Program-made: the position numbers and the translations under genes
Assembly (NCBI GenBank): GCA_017518185.1
Contig: JAFWWB010000004.1
Location: 1 to 64,000 of the forward strand
Direction of reading: 5' to 3'
DNA: 64,000 nucleotides
Source of the DNA: Lachnospiraceae bacterium
GTDB taxonomy: Bacteria; Bacillota; Clostridia; Lachnospirales; Lachnospiraceae
Shown here: piece by piece, positions 43,800 to 55,046 of the stretch
Layout of the letters: the number at the start of each line of letters is the position of its first letter
Numbering within the stretch: the stretch's first letter is position 1
The notes under the pieces: generated by a model
What the model was told of the DNA's origin: nothing
Databases searched by the model: none
The model's input: only the letters and a program-made list of their open reading frames with translations

Positions 43800-46323
43800 A
43801 GAGCTTCGTCCCGTCCTTTCTTCCTATCTTGTAGAGCACCGCCCCGTCCGGCACCCTGCCTGCGGGGTTCAGCACCACAAAATTAAGCTCATTATAGCCT
43901 GTGAGCAGCATGCTGCTGCCGTCATTCATCAGAGCCAGCACCGGTATGTCCTTGGCCAGATAGTAGAGTATCTCTTCCGGCTGAGCCCCGTTCAGCTCCA
44001 GTACCCTGTGATCCGGGAGCAGCTTCTCCAGAGCCCTGGCGGGATTTCCCGCAGAGCTTATTCCGTAAGGTGTGACAAGCGGTTCGTTCTCGTATCTCAG
44101 TATGGTGTTCACACAGGCTGCGGTTATGCCCTCCGGGGTACCGTCATTCTCACCCTCAGGCTCCTGTATGGCCATTATCTGGTTCTTCGGCGGCAGTGTC
44201 ACCCTGGCAAAGATGTTGAAGCCCTCCATAGTGCGTACAGTCCCGCCGTTTTCCCAGGCCTCGGCCTCGGCCTCATAGACATTCTCGTAAAAGCCACAGA
44301 TCTTTCCTCCGCGGGTCACATACACGTTATCAGAGTCCTCGTCCCGGCTTTTCACAGCCAGCTGTCGGTCACCTTCGTACAGCAGAATGCGGGGGATCTG
44401 ACGCTTCAGCGTGTCTTTCTTTATCTCGCTCCTGACCGCTATCTGCACTATGGTCTCATATCTTTCCGTGACCACGGTCTCGATCTTGTTCCTCTGCTTC
44501 ACGCTTGTATCATTATCAAGTATCTGGTCTTCCGTATACTCCTCAAGTATGCCTATGGCATTTTTCTTCATGCGCTTAAGGGAGATCATGTCCTTTCCCT
44601 CTGTGATCTCCGTCACATAGACATCCGGCACCTCGTACTGCTTGAGCAATGTTCCGCTTATACTCCTTATGCAGAGCCTGTACATCGGAAACACCATCCG
44701 TCCGCTCTTATCGGTGCTGATATCCTTTTCCTTTGCCACACCGTAGATAAGGTCATTGTCAAAGAAACTTATGGGCAGAAGCCTCTCCCCGTCATCCGCG
44801 ATTATTGCGTTGCTGACGCCGGTATTCAGGTTCTTGACGATCAGGGTCCTGGTATCATACAGCGGAGACTTGTCGCACCAGGCAACCACCTCATGATTTT
44901 TCGATGCCACCATGCCCTTCATGGGAAGATCTTCAACCAGTGTATTTATGCTGCGGTTGTCCGGCTTTATCTCATAGATCGTGCCGCCCCTTACCATGTA
45001 TATGCTCTTTTCGCTTAAATACAGCAGTCTGTCGGCCTCCATAAAGAGCCGCTCCTTCGAACCGTCATAGGGTATGAAGATCTTTTCCTCCACGGTGTTG
45101 AGCAGGCTGTCGTATTCGTACAGTGTGATGCCGGACTGGCCCTCATGGGTACCGCAGCTCATGTAACCGTATACAAGGAAGCGGACATTACCGGTCTCAT
45201 CCACCTGGAAGACCTTAATGTCGCTGTTCCTTGCGGCAGAGCGTCTGTCCGTAAGGTCATCCTTAAAGAAGCCGAAGATCATGGCCATGCGGTTTTCCCT
45301 GGCATTATAGGAAAAGAGCCTGCCGTTATTCGCAAAAGCCAGGATATTGCCGTCGGAGCTCTCCCGTTTTTCTATTTCCTCGCTGCTGATGCCCAGCACT
45401 ATCTTGTTGCTGGCCAGGGTTGAGGCTTCCATATCGAAGATCTGGGAGGCGCTGCGCTCGAATTCAAGCAGGAACATCCTGTCCTCACCGGGACGCATGC
45501 GGTAGTACTCTTCCACGAAACAGTTATGTACATCGTCCTCGTCCTCGATCTTCGCGATGTAATCCATCCTGATCTGTGCCGTGTCCGCATCGATCTCCTT
45601 TATCGTGGCCCTGGGCGTTGTGAGCCTTGATATCTTCAGCTCTCCCCAGCAGACCTGGCTTAAGCTGGAATGAATGTCCACATGATGGAAACTGGAATTG
45701 TCGCCGCTTGCGTTGCTCTCCAGATAAAGAGAAAGCTCTGTAGCCGCCCGTCCACGGTCAAAACTTAAGTCGCTTAGCTCATAGGCAAAAGCCAGCTTCT
45801 CCTCGGGAGTGAAGTCATCGTTCTTGATAAGCCTGGTATAGTAACGGAGCAGCTCACCTCTTTTTGTCTCGATCATCATGCAGAGGGAATAAGGCACGTC
45901 CTCCTTTATCAGGTCCTTAACCGTGAACTTTCCCGTGATGTAGCCGTCCCTGTGGCTGTAATCGTATATCTGGCTCTCTTCAATGAGACGGCCGTCCAGT
46001 ATTGAGCGGAGCTGGAAGCTTATCTTTTCAAGATCCGCCGAATAGGTGTCCACCCTGAATTCCAGTGTCCTGCTGCTGTCGATGGGTGTGATATGCTCGC
46101 ATACAGCGCTTAAGTCCATCTCCCCGGCGTAGGCGTTCATCTGGTTATATTCCATGCCGTTAAGCGTAAAGCACATAAGAGGGTAGCGGGCATCCGGCAT
46201 TTCCGCCGTCATATCCGTATTACCCCTGTTCATGAAGCGTGATAAAATAAAAAGAGAAAGCAAGAATACCGCTGCGCAATACACTATCCGCAGGATACCC
46301 TTGCTTATGTGATAACCTCTCAT
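43750..46323 (-). CDS. Membrane-anchored extracellular protein of unknown function
   Basis: 857 residues. One N-terminal span (residues ~9-28, ILRIVYCAAVFLLSLFILSR) anchors a large outside part. It contains beta-propeller-like strands (ENRMAMIFGFFKDDL, FLVYGYMSCGTHEGQSGITL) and ends in a C39-like region (YYLAKDIPVLALMNDGSSML, LTGYNELNFVVLNPAG) in which a clear Cys-His pair is not seen. It starts 7 nt after atpC and precedes two polysaccharide genes, so it may join the ATP synthase operon to them. No family is assigned. Confidence 0.6.
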   Translation of the reverse strand: MRGYHISKGILRIVYCAAVFLLSLFILSRFMNRGNTDMTAEMPDARYPLMCFTLNGMEYNQMNAYAGEMDLSAVCEHITPIDSSRTLEFRVDTYSADLEKISFQLRSILDGRLIEESQIYDYSHRDGYITGKFTVKDLIKEDVPYSLCMMIETKRGELLRYYTRLIKNDDFTPEEKLAFAYELSDLSFDRGRAATELSLYLESNASGDNSSFHHVDIHSSLSQVCWGELKISRLTTPRATIKEIDADTAQIRMDYIAKIEDEDDVHNCFVEEYYRMRPGEDRMFLLEFERSASQIFDMEASTLASNKIVLGISSEEIEKRESSDGNILAFANNGRLFSYNARENRMAMIFGFFKDDLTDRRSAARNSDIKVFQVDETGNVRFLVYGYMSCGTHEGQSGITLYEYDSLLNTVEEKIFIPYDGSKERLFMEADRLLYLSEKSIYMVRGGTIYEIKPDNRSINTLVEDLPMKGMVASKNHEVVAWCDKSPLYDTRTLIVKNLNTGVSNAIIADDGERLLPISFFDNDLIYGVAKEKDISTDKSGRMVFPMYRLCIRSISGTLLKQYEVPDVYVTEITEGKDMISLKRMKKNAIGILEEYTEDQILDNDTSVKQRNKIETVVTERYETIVQIAVRSEIKKDTLKRQIPRILLYEGDRQLAVKSRDEDSDNVYVTRGGKICGFYENVYEAEAEAWENGGTVRTMEGFNIFARVTLPPKNQIMAIQEPEGENDGTPEGITAACVNTILRYENEPLVTPYGISSAGNPARALEKLLPDHRVLELNGAQPEEILYYLAKDIPVLALMNDGSSMLLTGYNELNFVVLNPAGRVPDGAVLYKIGRKDGTKLFEENGNRFITYISLED

Positions 46324-46330
46324 GTCAGTG

Positions 46331-46731
46331 TTACTTCAGCGTGGATATACGGGCTATGGCTCTCTTCAGTGCCATTTCGGCCCTGTCCAAATCCACATCG
46401 TCTCCTCTCGCGGCTATGCGCTCTCTGGCCCTCTGCCCTGCGGATTCCGCCCTGGGCAGGTCTATCTCATCAGGCCACTCCACCAGCTCGGCCAGCACCG
46501 TCACCTCATCCCTGAGGATCTCCACGAAACCTGCATGAAGGGCCGCCTTTTTCTGGCCCTCAGGTTCGGTGATGGTCAAAACACCCGGGCTGACGATGAC
46601 CGTCATGGGTACATGATTCTTATATACGCCGATCTCTCCCTCTGTGGTGTTGAATTCCACCATCTCCACCTCACCTTCATAGAAGATGCGCTCGGGAGTG
46701 ACCACACGTAAACTGAAAGTATTCTCAGCCA

Positions 46732-46732
<1 letters not shown>
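46331..46732 (-). CDS. atpC: ATP synthase F1 epsilon subunit
   Basis: 133 residues. N-terminal beta sandwich (FSLRVVTPERIFYEGEVEMV, VVSPGVLTITEPEG) and a C-terminal two-helix region (RAESAGQRARERIAARGDDV, AEMALKRAIARI). It regulates and couples the rotor of F1. The start overlaps the atpD stop by one base. No terminator follows; the next gene begins 7 nt later. Confidence 0.93.
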
Positions 46733-49024
<2,292 letters not shown>

Positions 49025-49044
49025 ATGGCGTATACTCCTGAGCT

Positions 49045-49058
49045 TCCCCCGAAGGGGA
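49045..49058 (-). other. UUCG hairpin between atpA and atpG
   Basis: On the minus strand TCCCC-TTCG-GGGGA, a stable tetraloop stem in the ~50 nt gap between atpA and atpG. Could tune mRNA decay and subunit ratio. Confidence 0.5.
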
Positions 49059-49073
49059 GATCCTTAAATTCTT

Positions 49074-50576
49074 TTAGAAATCCTTCTTGAAGTCCTCAAT
49101 AGCCTTTACCAGCTTCTCCTCGATATCGGCCTTGATCTCCTTATCCGTCCTGATACTCTCGGGTATCTCGGGATACTTGGTATCGATATACTCAAACAGC
49201 CCGCTCTCGAAACGGAGCACATCCTCCACCGCGATATCAAGCAGGTACTTCTTGGTAGCGGCATAGATGATGATTATCTGATACTCCACCGGCATGGGCT
49301 TGTACTGGGGCTGCTTCAGCATTTCCCTGATACGCTCGCCCTGTGCAAGACGCTCCTTGGTGTCGGCGTCAAGCTCGGATCCGAACTGGGAGAAAGCTGC
49401 CAGCTCCCTGTACTGTGCCAGCTCCAGACGGATGGGACCTGCGATCTTCTTCATGGCCTTGATCTGGGCGCTGCCGCCCACACGGCTCACGGAGAGACCG
49501 GCGTTGATAGCCGGACGGAAACCGGAGTTGAACATTTCGGTCTCCAGATAGATCTGTCCGTCGGTGATGGAGATAACGTTCGTAGGTATGTAGGCGGAAA
49601 CGTCGCCCGCCTGGGTCTCGATTATGGGAAGGGCCGTAAGTGAACCTCCGCCATACTCGCTGTTCATCCTGGCTGCACGCTCAAGAAGCCTTGAGTGAAG
49701 GTAGAAGACGTCGCCGGGATAAGCCTCACGTCCGGGGGGTCTTCTCAGCAGCAGGGAAAGTGTACGGTAAGCGGTTGCGTGCTTGCTCAGGTCGTCATAG
49801 ATGACCAGCACGTCCTCGCCCTTTTCCATCCACTCCTCGCCGATGGCGCAGCCGGCATAAGGCGCTATATACTGAAGGGGCGCCAGCTCTGAAGCGGTAG
49901 CAGCGACCACGGTGGTGTAAGCCATGGCTCCGTGCTCCTCAAGGGTCTTCACGATGGCGGCAACGGTGGATGCCTTCTGGCCGATGGCCACGTAGATACA
50001 TTTCACCTTCTGCCCCTTCTGGTTGATTATGGTATCGATGGCGATAGCCGTCTTACCTGTCTGACGGTCGCCGATGATGAGCTCTCGCTGGCCCCTTCCG
50101 ATAGGGACCATGGAGTCTATAGCCTTGATACCCGTCTGAAGAGGGGTATCCACGGACTGTCTGGTGATGACGCCGCTGGCCACACGCTCTATATGGCGGA
50201 ACTTATCCGTGGTGATGGGGCCCTTGCCGTCAATGGGCTGGCCCAGCGCGTTCACGACACGCCCGAGCATCTCGTCACCTACGGGAACCTCCACCACACG
50301 GCCGGTGGTCTTCACCGTATCTCCTTCGTTAATGTTCCGGTTGCTTCCCAGGAGCACGGCACCTACGTTGTCCTCTTCCAGGTTCATGACCATGCCGTAA
50401 ACTTCTCCGGGGAATTCAAGGAGCTCGCCCTGCATAGCCTTCTCAAGGCCGTGAACACGGGCGATACCGTCGGCAACCTGGATAACGGTACCTACTTCGG
50501 ATACCTCCAGTTTGTCGGCGTACCTCTTGATCTGCTCCCTTATCACCGAACTGATCTCTTCCGGTCTCAAATTCAT
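49074..50576 (-). CDS. atpA: ATP synthase F1 alpha subunit
   Basis: 500 residues. Walker [26 protein letters not shown]-like segment ([18 protein letters not shown]), signature [20 protein letters not shown], and the late helices [18 protein letters not shown]. Non-catalytic nucleotide-binding partner of beta. It follows atpH by 14 bp. Confidence 0.97.
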   Translation of the reverse strand: MNLRPEEISSVIREQIKRYADKLEVSEVGTVIQVADGIARVHGLEKAMQGELLEFPGEVYGMVMNLEEDNVGAVLLGSNRNINEGDTVKTTGRVVEVPVGDEMLGRVVNALGQPIDGKGPITTDKFRHIERVASGVITRQSVDTPLQTGIKAIDSMVPIGRGQRELIIGDRQTGKTAIAIDTIINQKGQKVKCIYVAIGQKASTVAAIVKTLEEHGAMAYTTVVAATASELAPLQYIAPYAGCAIGEEWMEKGEDVLVIYDDLSKHATAYRTLSLLLRRPPGREAYPGDVFYLHSRLLERAARMNSEYGGGSLTALPIIETQAGDVSAYIPTNVISITDGQIYLETEMFNSGFRPAINAGLSVSRVGGSAQIKAMKKIAGPIRLELAQYRELAAFSQFGSELDADTKERLAQGERIREMLKQPQYKPMPVEYQIIIIYAATKKYLLDIAVEDVLRFESGLFEYIDTKYPEIPESIRTDKEIKADIEEKLVKAIEDFKKDF

Positions 50577-50590
50577 AAGGTTAGTTCCTC

Positions 50591-51139
50591 CTATGCTATC
50601 TGGATCTTAAGGAGCTCACGCTCCAGACCCTTAAGCTTCGTCCGTATGCTGTTATCCACGACTCTGTCTCCGAGACGGATAACCAGCCCGCCGATAAGCT
50701 CCCTGTCCACGCTGTAGTTCATCTCCATGGACCTGTACTTCGTGGTGGAAAGAAGCTTCGCCTCTATCTCTTTCTTTTGCGCCCCGGTGAGCTCCATGGC
50801 TGAGGACACGTATGCCACTCCTATGCCTTTGTGCTCACGCACCCTGGCGCTGAAGTCCTTCAGGATAGCTTCAAGCTCGCTGTAACGGTCTTTTCTGAGG
50901 AGCAGCGAAAGAAAGCCCGTGAGCTCTGCGTCCGCACGGCCCTCAAAGACCTGCTTTATGATATCCTGCTTTTCTTCCTTCGTCACCTTGGGATTGTTCA
51001 TGAGTGCCGTGAACTCGGGATTGGCCTTGAGGATCTCCTCAAGAGCCTTCACCTGTTCGGACATCTCATCCACCTTTCCCTCCTCGAGAGCAAGGGAAAA
51101 GAGCGCCTCTCCGTATGTGGCGGATGCTAACTTAGCCAT
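50591..51139 (-). CDS. atpH: ATP synthase F1 delta subunit
   Basis: 182 residues. N-terminal helical domain ([20 protein letters not shown]) and the C-terminal signature [20 protein letters not shown]. It links F1 to the peripheral stalk. Its start overlaps the atpF 3' end by 13 bp. Confidence 0.95.
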   Translation of the reverse strand: MAKLASATYGEALFSLALEEGKVDEMSEQVKALEEILKANPEFTALMNNPKVTKEEKQDIIKQVFEGRADAELTGFLSLLLRKDRYSELEAILKDFSARVREHKGIGVAYVSSAMELTGAQKKEIEAKLLSTTKYRSMEMNYSVDRELIGGLVIRLGDRVVDNSIRTKLKGLERELLKIQIA

Positions 51140-51678
51140 GTGTCGTTACCTATCTCCTTCAGTGTCTCTTCAACGAGGCTGTCCTGAACGCTTGAGTCGA
51201 TACGCTCCGCTACCACCTTGCCGGCCATAAGGGATGCAATGGAGATCATCTCCTGCTTCACTTCATCACCGACCCTCTTCTTCTCCAGCTCAGCTTCTTT
51301 GGTGGCGCGCTCGATTATCGCAGCCGCCTCCTGCTTTGCATCGGAGATTATCCTGCTCTCGGTGGCAAGAGCCTTCTTCCTGGCCTCAGCCAGGATCTGC
51401 TCCGCTTCCTTATCGACATTCTTAAGCTTTTCTTCGTATTCCTCGCGAAGCCTGAGCGCCTCGTCCTTGTCGCTTCTGGCAACAGCGAGGTCATTTTCTA
51501 TCCTGCTCTTTCTGTCATCCAGAAGTTTTCTGGCGGGATTGAACAGATTATAGGAGAGCACCAGAAAAAGAACGAAAACCGCCAGCAGCGTCAGTCCGGA
51601 ATCGAACAGAAGCTGCAGGTCAAGGTTGAACATTCTTTCATATCCGTCGCTCAAAAGCATGAGCATACTCATATCCAT
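51127..51678 (-). CDS. atpF: ATP synthase Fo b subunit
   Basis: 183 residues. One membrane span at ~25-45 (SGLTLLAVFVLFLVLSYNLF) and then a long charged helix (RKLLDDRKSRIENDLAVARS and on) forming the peripheral stalk. The N-terminal MDMSMLMLLSDG has several possible start codons, so the first ~15 residues are uncertain. Confidence 0.93.
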   Translation of the reverse strand: MDMSMLMLLSDGYERMFNLDLQLLFDSGLTLLAVFVLFLVLSYNLFNPARKLLDDRKSRIENDLAVARSDKDEALRLREEYEEKLKNVDKEAEQILAEARKKALATESRIISDAKQEAAAIIERATKEAELEKKRVGDEVKQEMISIASLMAGKVVAERIDSSVQDSLVEETLKEIGNDTWLS

Positions 51679-51758
51679 CGGTATGTCCGCAGGCCTCCTT
51701 TCTTGAGTGATTGATAAAAGTACCCGTCAGACTGCTTCCGCAGCCTGTGAGGCCCGTG

Positions 51759-52031
<273 letters not shown>

Positions 52032-52109
52032 CTAAATGATTTTGATGCTTGTTTTTTATAGTCTCAGCCGTTGGCTGTAACTTCCTTTTTGTCATCCCGA
52101 GCAGGGATC

Positions 52110-52844
52110 TTACGCCTTTACCTCATCCCCTACCGCATCAGCAATGTAGGTCATGGTCAGCATACAGAACACGTAGGTCTGTATAGCGCCGGAGAACATA
52201 TCAAAGTATACATGCAGCGCTCCGGGCCATGCGTAGGCGATGGGCTTTAAGAGTCCGTACACCAGCGCCATCATAACGGTGCCGGAGAGCACGTTGGCGA
52301 AAAGACGGAGACTCAGTGAGATGGGCACCGCGAAATCGCCGATCAGGTTTATGGGCAGCCAGAAAGGCCAGGGCTCGCAGAGACCCTTGATAACGCCCGA
52401 TACCTTCTGGTATTTGAATTTGCAGATGGTGATCAGTGAGAACGTCACAACGCCCAGAGGGAAGGTGACGCCGTAGTCCGCCGTGGGGGGACGAAGGCCA
52501 AGAAGGCCCGAAATATTGGAAAACAGTATAAAAATGAATATGGTCCCGATGTAATTGCGGAACTTGTAATGGCTCCAGCCCATGGTGCCCTTCACCAGGC
52601 CGTCAAGGAGCTCTACGATCAGCTCTACTATGTTCTGGAAAGTGCCGGGAACTTCGGTCCCTTTTTTGATAGCGCCCCTCGCAAAGAACGAGAATACGAT
52701 GAGTGTGAGAAATACTATGAGCAGGCAGATGTGGGATGTGGTGATCCAGAGTGTGTTGCCGCCCAGATCAAAGGAGAATACTCCCTTTATCATGAAGCCC
52801 AGATCCTGTTTCTCCTCAGCTGCCAAAAGCATGTCTGCCATCAT
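52110..52844 (-). CDS. atpB: ATP synthase Fo a subunit
   Basis: 244 residues with five or six membrane helices. The essential Arg lies in DFAVPISLSLRLFANVLSGTV and the last helix has AIQTYVFCMLTMTYIADAVG. It forms the ion half-channels with the c ring. Start at either of two adjacent ATG codons after GAGGGG. Confidence 0.95.
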   Translation of the reverse strand: MMADMLLAAEEKQDLGFMIKGVFSFDLGGNTLWITTSHICLLIVFLTLIVFSFFARGAIKKGTEVPGTFQNIVELIVELLDGLVKGTMGWSHYKFRNYIGTIFIFILFSNISGLLGLRPPTADYGVTFPLGVVTFSLITICKFKYQKVSGVIKGLCEPWPFWLPINLIGDFAVPISLSLRLFANVLSGTVMMALVYGLLKPIAYAWPGALHVYFDMFSGAIQTYVFCMLTMTYIADAVGDEVKA

Positions 52845-52890
52845 TTATTTAACCCCTCGTCATCCGACCCGTAAACATCACACGCCCGGA

Positions 52891-53361
52891 TCAGTCTTCT
52901 TCTTTTTTCTTTCCGTATAGTTCATCCTGCACTTCTGCAGGGACCATCTCTCTTTCAAAGGCCTCCGCGCCGCATACGGCCACGGAGATCTTATGTGTCA
53001 CAGGCTGCATGTAAGCCGCAAGCTTCAGGGTCATAAGACCGATAAATGCAGCAAACACATCCAGCGCCTTTGTCAGCACGATCAGTATGAGAAAAGCCGC
53101 CATGCTGAAATATCTTATAAGGAAACCGGCCCGCATGCTCTTGTCCGCCCCGCCTTCGCCAAGGTCAAGGGCTTTCGAGATGTTACGTTCCATATGCCGG
53201 GCCATGAGCGCCGCCATAAGGCAGCCCGCAAGGTAACCCAGGCAATGGGAAAGGCCTGTCTGCGGCACTATGACCAGGATAAGCTCTCCCGCCGCAAGGA
53301 GTATCCCTATACCGATCCACAGCTCAACCAGCGCGCTGTGGTCTGCCCATTTACTCGTCAT
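52891..53361 (-). CDS. atpI: AtpI-like protein (ATP synthase subunit I family)
   Basis: 156 residues with four hydrophobic segments (WIGIGILLAAGELILVI, LGYLAGCLMAALMARH, MAAFLILIVLTKALDV, AAFIGLMTLKLAAYM). This fits the ATP-synt_I family that aids c-ring assembly and perhaps cation supply. The charged tail (YGKKKEED) is cytoplasmic. Its start overlaps the atpZ 3' end by 11 bp. Confidence 0.8.
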   Translation of the reverse strand: MTSKWADHSALVELWIGIGILLAAGELILVIVPQTGLSHCLGYLAGCLMAALMARHMERNISKALDLGEGGADKSMRAGFLIRYFSMAAFLILIVLTKALDVFAAFIGLMTLKLAAYMQPVTHKISVAVCGAEAFEREMVPAEVQDELYGKKKEED

Positions 53362-53644
53362 CCCTGTCTTCTTCGGGGGCTTTGTAGGCCGCCGCCACGC
53401 TGTCCGGATCGTTCTTAAAATATCTTCTGCTCAGTACGTATATGTTTCTGAAGCCTGCCAGCGCCCCGGCAAAGAAGAGTATCACCGTCCAGTATTTGGT
53501 GCCGAAATGCTTATCCAGCGCCGCTCCCGCAAAGAAGCAGAGCACTATGGGGACCAGCATCGTAATGGCAAACTGCGTTATCATGGGCAGCAGCCGCATC
53601 ACTTCCCTGTTTCCGGCTTTGTCCCTGTCATCAGACTTCTGCAT
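53351..53644 (-). CDS. atpZ: AtpZ/AtpI-family protein, first gene of the ATP synthase operon
   Basis: 97 residues, two membrane spans (QFAITMLVPIVLCFFAGAAL and TVILFFAGALAGFRNIYVL), matching the ATPase_gene1 family. No Shine-Dalgarno precedes ATG 53644, which lies 8 nt after a perfect -10 box, so its mRNA is likely leaderless or nearly so. Confidence 0.82.
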   Translation of the reverse strand: MQKSDDRDKAGNREVMRLLPMITQFAITMLVPIVLCFFAGAALDKHFGTKYWTVILFFAGALAGFRNIYVLSRRYFKNDPDSVAAAYKAPEEDRDDE

Positions 53645-53652
53645 ACCGCAAC

Positions 53653-53682
53653 ATTATACCTTTTCTCATGGGGATTTGTCAA
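53653..53682 (-). promoter_or_regulatory. Consensus promoter of the ATP synthase operon
   Basis: TTGACA (53682-53677), 18 nt, TATAAT (53658-53653). Both boxes are perfect, as fits a highly expressed operon. Confidence 0.88.
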
Positions 53683-53704
53683 ATAAAACGTAAGAGGAGG
53701 GAAT

Positions 53705-53741
53705 AAAGAGAAAAATAAAGGCCCGCTGAGATGCGGGCCTT
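53705..53741 (-). terminator. Terminator of rpsF-ssb-rpsR
   Basis: AAGGCCCGC-ATCTCA-GCGGGCCTT (stem arms 53718-53726 and 53733-53741) followed on the minus strand by TATTTTTCTC. Confidence 0.88.
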
Positions 53742-53842
53742 CCGGAAATGTCCTTGATGAATGATTTACTTTCGATCAATTCCTAGGGATCGCTCCGCTG
53801 CATGCAAGCATGCGATAACGGCTGAAGTTTTCGAGCCTGGAA
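53742..53842 (-). other. Structured 3' untranslated region after rpsR
   Basis: About 100 nt between rpsR and its terminator. It holds AATTCC...GGAATT, CGATC...GATCG and GCATGC-AA-GCATGC repeats that can form a branched structure. No open frame. Its role is unknown. Confidence 0.35.
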
Positions 53843-54115
53843 TTAATCGGTCACGTACGGCATCAATGCCATATGTCTTGCTCTCTTGATAGCCACGGTA
53901 AGGGCTCTCTGATGCTTTGCGCAGCAGCCGGTGACCCTTCTGGGAAGGATCTTGCCTCTCTCGGACACATACTTCTTAAGCTTGTTGGTGTCCTTGTAGC
54001 TTATCTCACTGTCCTTGCCGCAGAAGGTACAAACCTTCTTGCGTCTGCGGACGCCACCCATTCCGGGGCGCCTTCTGGGTGCATCAGACTTATCTCCGTC
54101 TCTGTTAAATGCCAT
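53843..54115 (-). CDS. rpsR: 30S ribosomal protein S18
   Basis: 90 residues. Basic N-terminus, then [20 protein letters not shown] and [20 protein letters not shown], the S18 signature; paired cysteines (CTFC, CC) suggest the zinc-binding form. It binds S6 in the 30S platform. Last gene of the operon. Confidence 0.96.
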   Translation of the reverse strand: MAFNRDGDKSDAPRRRPGMGGVRRRKKVCTFCGKDSEISYKDTNKLKKYVSERGKILPRRVTGCCAKHQRALTVAIKRARHMALMPYVTD

Positions 54116-54166
54116 TTTTACAGCCTCCTGTTCATACCATTAACGTTATATGATGTCTGCTGTGTC

Positions 54167-54616
54167 TCAGTGTCCGAAAGGTACTTCGTCGTCGATACCC
54201 TCGGGTATGTTCATGAACCCGTCTTCAGGCTCGCTGCCTCCGCGGCTGCATCCGCCGGAATAATCTCCGCTGCCTGAACCCTGTGAAGCGTTCTTGCTCT
54301 CGGCAAACTCCTGCTCCTCAACCACAACCTCGGTGGTGTACACCTTCTGGCCTTCCTTGTTGGTGTAGCTGCCGCTCTGTATCCTTCCCACTATGGCCAC
54401 CTTGATGCCCTTGTGGTAATACTTCTCGGCGAACTCTGCCGTCTTTCCGAAGGCCACACAGTTGATGAAATCCGTGTTCTGCTCGGAGTTGTTCCTGTTA
54501 AAACGCCTGTCCACTGCCAGCGAGTAACGCGCTATAGCAAGCTGTCCGTCACCGCCCTGTGAATATCTGACTTCCGGGTCTCTCGTGAGACGTCCCATCA
54601 ATATAACTTTGTTCAT
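54167..54616 (-). CDS. ssb: Single-stranded DNA-binding protein
   Basis: 149 residues. OB fold from MNKVILMGRLTRDPEVRYSQ to ~110, with FINCVAFGKTAEFAEKYY and YTNKEGQKVYTTEVVVEEQE; then a Gly/Ser-rich linker and the acidic tip DDEVPFGH. The family tip usually ends in PF; here two more residues follow, which could weaken partner docking. Placed between rpsF and rpsR as in most Firmicutes. Confidence 0.93.
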   Translation of the reverse strand: MNKVILMGRLTRDPEVRYSQGGDGQLAIARYSLAVDRRFNRNNSEQNTDFINCVAFGKTAEFAEKYYHKGIKVAIVGRIQSGSYTNKEGQKVYTTEVVVEEQEFAESKNASQGSGSGDYSGGCSRGGSEPEDGFMNIPEGIDDEVPFGH

Positions 54617-54634
54617 ATGCTATCCCTCTTTTCT

Positions 54635-54925
54635 TTATGCCTCGTCTTGTCGAACGCATAAGAACCGGATCACATTTTCCATCAGTCTTACATGATTCTC
54701 GATCTCGATGGGAGCTGTTGCTTCCGCCTCGAAGTGGATGAAATAGTAATAAGCTTCCTTATTGTACTGGATCTCATAAGCAAGCTTCTTCTTGCCGCCG
54801 TCTTCCACATCAGTGACAGTGCCGCCATATCTCGTGATATAGTTCTTGCACTTTTCGACGGTAGCATTTCTGTCCTCTTCTTCGAGCTTAGCGCTGACAA
54901 CAACGGCTAATTCGTATTTGTTCAT
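54635..54925 (-). CDS. rpsF: 30S ribosomal protein S6
   Basis: 96 residues starting MNKYELAVVVSAKLEEEDRN, with the ferredoxin-like fold strands KKLAYEIQYNKEAYYYFIHF and the end ENVIRFLCVRQDEA. ATG 54925 follows AAAGGAGG at good spacing. First gene of the operon. Confidence 0.95.
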   Translation of the reverse strand: MNKYELAVVVSAKLEEEDRNATVEKCKNYITRYGGTVTDVEDGGKKKLAYEIQYNKEAYYYFIHFEAEATAPIEIENHVRLMENVIRFLCVRQDEA

Positions 54926-54931
54926 GCTACT

Positions 54932-54985
54932 CTCTGCCTCCTTTTGGTCTTTTGGCCCCCCGAAGGGAGCAAGGATATTTCACGG
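54932..54985 (-). promoter_or_regulatory. Putative S6:S18 autoregulatory leader
   Basis: The leader RNA has GCTCCC-TTCG-GGGGGC (54955-54970) within an outer stem in which TCCTT may pair with the AAGGA of the Shine-Dalgarno, and a CTCCG element upstream. Firmicute rpsF leaders bind the S6:S18 complex at a CCG motif beside such a stem. The match here is by eye only. Confidence 0.5.
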
Positions 54986-54991
54986 AGCTCC

Positions 54992-55020
54992 ATAGTAACA
55001 CAGGCAGAAAAGAAAAGCAA
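54992..55020 (-). promoter_or_regulatory. Promoter of rpsF-ssb-rpsR
   Basis: TTGCTT (55020-55015), 17 nt, TACTAT (54997-54992) with TGT before it (extended -10). Confidence 0.7.
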
Positions 55021-55046
55021 GTACTAAATATAGTAGTCAGCTACGG

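Noticed and set aside
53742-53842. tRNA or known riboswitch after rpsR
   Set aside because: Several small inverted repeats are present but no cloverleaf, T-loop or conserved ligand-binding core.
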